The notes under the pieces were generated by a model. That model ran no database searches. It saw only the letters and a list, made by a program, of their open reading frames with translations, and was not told the origin of the DNA. Both the position numbers and the translations under genes were made by a program. A DNA stretch of 6,799 nt from PSLL01 sp050259195 (GTDB lineage Bacteria; Desulfobacterota_D; UBA1144; Nemesobacterales; CSP1-2), in contig JBLNAE010000072.1 in NCBI GenBank assembly GCA_050259195.1, forward strand, positions 1-6,799, given 5' to 3'. This document shows, piece by piece, positions 5,304 to 6,799 of the stretch (within the stretch, counting starts at the first letter, position 1; each line of letters starts with the position of its first letter).

Positions 5304-6329
5304 ATGACTACTACGCCGGACCCATCACGTATTCTTAACGCCGGATTTGGCTTTTGGAGTTCTAAAGTGCTACTCACGGCCCTTGAGCTAGGGGTGTTTA
5401 CAGTGCTCAGCGAAAAGAAAATGACCGGCGAAGAGCTTGGCAACAAACTCGGTTTGCATCCTCGTGGTATTTGGGATTTCTTTGACACGTTGGTTGCACT
5501 TGGATTTTTAGACCGCGAGGGGAATGGCCCAGAAGCCCTTTATGGAAACACAAGGGAGACGGCTCTATATCTCAACAGGAATAACCCTTCATACATTGGC
5601 GGCTTTTTTGAAATGTGCAACGACCGACTCTACAGGTTCTGGAATGACTTGGGCACTGCGCTCAAGACGGGACAGCCCCAAAACGAGGTTAAGCACAGTC
5701 AGAAACCAATGTTTGAGACTCTTTATGAAGACTTGCCACGCTTGGAGCAATTCATGGGTGCGATGACAGGTCTTTCACGTGGCAACTTCATAGCACTCGC
5801 CGATAAATTCGATTTCTCAAAATACAATACGCTCTGCGATGTGGGTGGAGCAACCGGCTTACTCTCGATACTTGTGGCTAAAAGGCATCCTCACATGCAG
5901 TGCACATCGTTTGATCTACCAGAAGTGGAACCGATTGCAAAAAAGGTGATAGCTTGGGAAGGGCTGTCTGATCGAGTCAAGACCGCCTCTGGGAATTTCT
6001 TTAAGGACTCGTTGCCAAAAGCGGATGTGATTACGATGGGGATGATTTTGCATGACTGGAATCTTGAGAAGAAGAAACACTTGATCAGGCTGGCTTACGA
6101 TGCTTTACCAGAAAAAGGTGCGTTCATCGCGGTCGAGAATATCATCGATGATGAGCGGCGTGAAAACGCATTTGGTTTGATGATGTCGCTTAACATGCTC
6201 ATCGAGTTTGGCGATGCATTTGACTTTACTGGGGCAGATTTCTGGTGCTGGTGTCAGGAAGCGGGGTTTAAGAGCTACGAAGTAATCCATTTAGCGGGCC
6301 CTTGTAGCGCTGCGATCGCATATAAGTAG
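5304..6329 (+). CDS. SAM-dependent O-methyltransferase (acetylserotonin/hydroxyindole OMT-like)
   Basis: This cytosolic enzyme likely transfers a methyl group from S-adenosylmethionine to a hydroxyl of a small, probably aromatic, substrate; the substrate cannot be read from sequence. At 341 residues it is full length for the Methyltransf_2 family. Residues 9-72 form the dimerisation winged helix (ILNAGFGFWSSKVLLTALEL, then TGEELGNKLGLHPRG). SAM-binding motif I is CDVGGATG (178-185), followed by FDLPEV (203-208), GNFFKDSLPKAD (230-241) and the GMILHDW segment with the catalytic-type His250. The end is the usual GPCSAAIAYK. Start choice: PDPSRIL follows directly after ATG 5304, as in relatives, and the predicted transcript starts near 5282. 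ATG 5283 would add seven residues; neither has a clear ribosome binding site. It is the passenger gene of the IS1-like cassette and looks intact and richer in G+C than neighbouring DNA, suggesting recent acquisition and selection. Confidence 0.9.
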   Translation: MTTTPDPSRILNAGFGFWSSKVLLTALELGVFTVLSEKKMTGEELGNKLGLHPRGIWDFFDTLVALGFLDREGNGPEALYGNTRETALYLNRNNPSYIGGFFEMCNDRLYRFWNDLGTALKTGQPQNEVKHSQKPMFETLYEDLPRLEQFMGAMTGLSRGNFIALADKFDFSKYNTLCDVGGATGLLSILVAKRHPHMQCTSFDLPEVEPIAKKVIAWEGLSDRVKTASGNFFKDSLPKADVITMGMILHDWNLEKKKHLIRLAYDALPEKGAFIAVENIIDDERRENAFGLMMSLNMLIEFGDAFDFTGADFWCWCQEAGFKSYEVIHLAGPCSAAIAYK

Positions 6330-6368
6330 TTAGTTTTACACCTTCTAGTCAGATGGAAAGTCACGAGA

Positions 6369-6473
6369 GTCGGTATTCATCAATCCCTAAGAGTAACGCC
6401 AGCAATGGCGGCTGAGGTAACAAATCATTTATGGAAGATTGAAGATATTTTGAGCCTATTAAAGTCAAAATGA
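6369..6473 (+). pseudogene. IS1-family transposase, C-terminal remnant
   Basis: The frame reads VGIHQSLRVTPAMAAEV, then TNHLWKIEDILSLLKSK and TGA. It matches the well-known C-terminal end of IS1-type DDE transposases (…RxHxSLRVTPAMAAxVTxHxW…). Only about 34 codons remain; upstream similarity fades into the bases after the methyltransferase stop, marking a junction at about 6330-6368. The family's usual Arg before Ile-His is Gly here. The stop codon lies inside the right inverted repeat, as expected at the end of an IS. It has no catalytic residues and cannot be functional. Confidence 0.8.
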
Positions 6474-6482
6474 CCCGCTACC
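6465..6482 (-). repeat. Right terminal inverted repeat of the cassette
   Basis: Read on the minus strand it is GGTAGCGGGTCATTTTGA, 16 of 18 identical to the left end. It overlaps the last codons and the TGA of the transposase remnant. Confidence 0.7.
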
Positions 6483-6490
6483 CCATATTT
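6483..6490. repeat. Target-site duplication, right copy
   Basis: CCATATTT, matching the left copy CCATATTG except at the last base. Its last two bases belong to the TAA stop codon of the CHC2 gene on the minus strand (6489-6491). Confidence 0.65.
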
Positions 6491-6713
6491 ATATTCCGGA
6501 ATAGCGCGAGAGGGCTTCCACCGCGTCTTTGAAGCTCAGTTTTTCAATCTCCATTACAAATCTGAAAATATCTCCGCTCTTCTTGCACCCGAAGCAGTAA
6601 TATGAGGAGGTCTCAGGATATACAACAAAAGAAGGGCTGCGGTCATCATGAAATGGGCATTTCCCGGTAAACTTGTTCCCTGATTTTCTGAGGTGAATGT
6701 ACTGACCTATCAC
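6489..6713 (-). CDS. Standalone CHC2 zinc-finger protein (DnaG-type primase zinc domain)
   Basis: The 74 residues correspond to the zinc-ribbon domain at the N-terminus of bacterial DnaG primases, which helps recognise template DNA. Visible ligands are C19-P-F-H22 and C40-F-G-C43, set in the typical context GKCPFHDDRSPSF...YYCFGCKKSGDIFRFVM, then a helix SFKDAVEALSRYSGI where DnaG would continue into its catalytic part. The TAA here appears native: with the mobile cassette removed it precedes the helicase ATG by two bases, so this was always a short gene in an operon. The start is GTG at 6713, five bases after the stop of the preceding gene, without a ribosome binding site, so coupled translation is likely. 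Homology seems to begin earlier (LSIDK before VIGQY), so a non-standard start a few codons upstream is possible. No TOPRIM or other catalytic primase domain is present. Confidence 0.85.
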   Translation of the reverse strand: MIGQYIHLRKSGNKFTGKCPFHDDRSPSFVVYPETSSYYCFGCKKSGDIFRFVMEIEKLSFKDAVEALSRYSGI

Positions 6714-6718
6714 TTTAT

Positions 6719-6799
6719 CTATAGAAAGGGTGATCTGATAAGCTCAATCCTCTTCTTCCACTGAGTTAGCTTCTCTCTTTTATCTTTATCTACAAGGCT
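6719..6799 (-). CDS. C-terminal end of an unknown protein (runs off the right edge)
   Basis: An open minus-strand frame enters from the right edge and ends with TAG at 6719-6721. The 26 visible residues are highly charged and helical (SLVDKDKREKLTQWKKRIE, then LIRSPFL). The stop lies five bases before the GTG of the CHC2 gene, the tight packing of an operon, so it probably belongs to the same replication module. The fragment is too short to name. It could be the missing catalytic primase subunit, but nothing visible shows this. Confidence 0.55.
   Translation of the reverse strand, partial: SLVDKDKREKLTQWKKRIELIRSPFL

Larger units (their letters stand above)
5010..6482 (+). mobile_element. 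IS1-like mobile insertion cassette carrying an O-methyltransferase
   Basis: The 1473-base element is bounded by inverted repeats (5010-5027 and 6465-6482, 16 of 18 identical, with further gapped similarity around AGGCT inward). It is flanked by 8-base direct repeats. Inside are an unassigned left segment, a promoter, a complete methyltransferase gene and the last 34 or so codons of an IS1-family transposase whose stop overlaps the right repeat. The transposase body is missing, so the element could move only if a related IS supplied transposase in trans. IS ends around a passenger gene without a transposase fit the known class of mobile insertion cassettes. Deleting the element plus one direct repeat restores a CHC2-helicase gene junction with two bases between stop and start, independent support for these boundaries. 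Confidence 0.75.

Noticed and set aside
5524..5766. 80-codon plus-strand frame within the methyltransferase
   Set aside because: It is an out-of-phase shadow of the clear methyltransferase gene.
6489..6713. A dnaG gene truncated by the insertion
   Set aside because: When the cassette is removed the TAA remains and the helicase ATG follows two bases later, so the short CHC2 gene appears native rather than cut off.

Overview
The window suggests a Gram-negative (diderm) bacterium with moderately AT-rich DNA: an outer-membrane Omp85/TamA-type protein with POTRA domains, an MscS channel and a phasin-like protein sit beside a small DNA-replication module of accessory character. The codon and residue bias (Lys, Glu, Ile, Phe) would fit Nitrospirota or Desulfobacterota, but this is a guess; the sequence does not fix the lineage.

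Layout. (1) 1-504, minus: N-terminal part of a TamA/BamA-like protein starting at TTG. (2) 505-894: no gene, but a two-part hairpin resembling an IS200/IS605 right end and a pair of REP-like palindromes. (3) 895-1899, minus: complete mscS-type channel. (4) 1936-2458: no convincing gene, but a consensus-like promoter facing right. (5) 2459-2749, plus: phasin-like helical protein with no standard start codon. (6) 2859-3092, minus: 77-residue protein of unknown function with a strong ribosome binding site. (7) 3093-3649: no gene, but a striking symmetric array of six GTTCAC/GTGAAC sites. (8) 3650-6799, minus: replication operon, with the tail of an unknown gene, a standalone CHC2 zinc-finger protein, and an AAA+/SF3-like helicase with a C-terminal winged helix.

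The main discovery is that the replication operon is split by an IS1-like mobile cassette at 5010-6482. Its 18-bp ends match at 16 of 18 positions, and they are flanked by 8-bp direct repeats that match at 7 of 8. The right end lies directly after the stop of an IS1-family transposase C-terminal remnant. Instead of a working transposase the element carries a complete O-methyltransferase with its own promoter and a dyad operator candidate. This is the architecture of a non-autonomous mobile insertion cassette.

Removing the cassette and one target repeat restores an operon in which the CHC2 gene's TAA is followed two bases later by the helicase ATG. The insertion hit exactly that junction, and the target duplication preserved both the stop codon and the start codon while separating the genes by about 1.5 kb and removing the helicase's original leader. 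The six-site dyad just beyond the helicase is a candidate iteron array or origin for the replication module.
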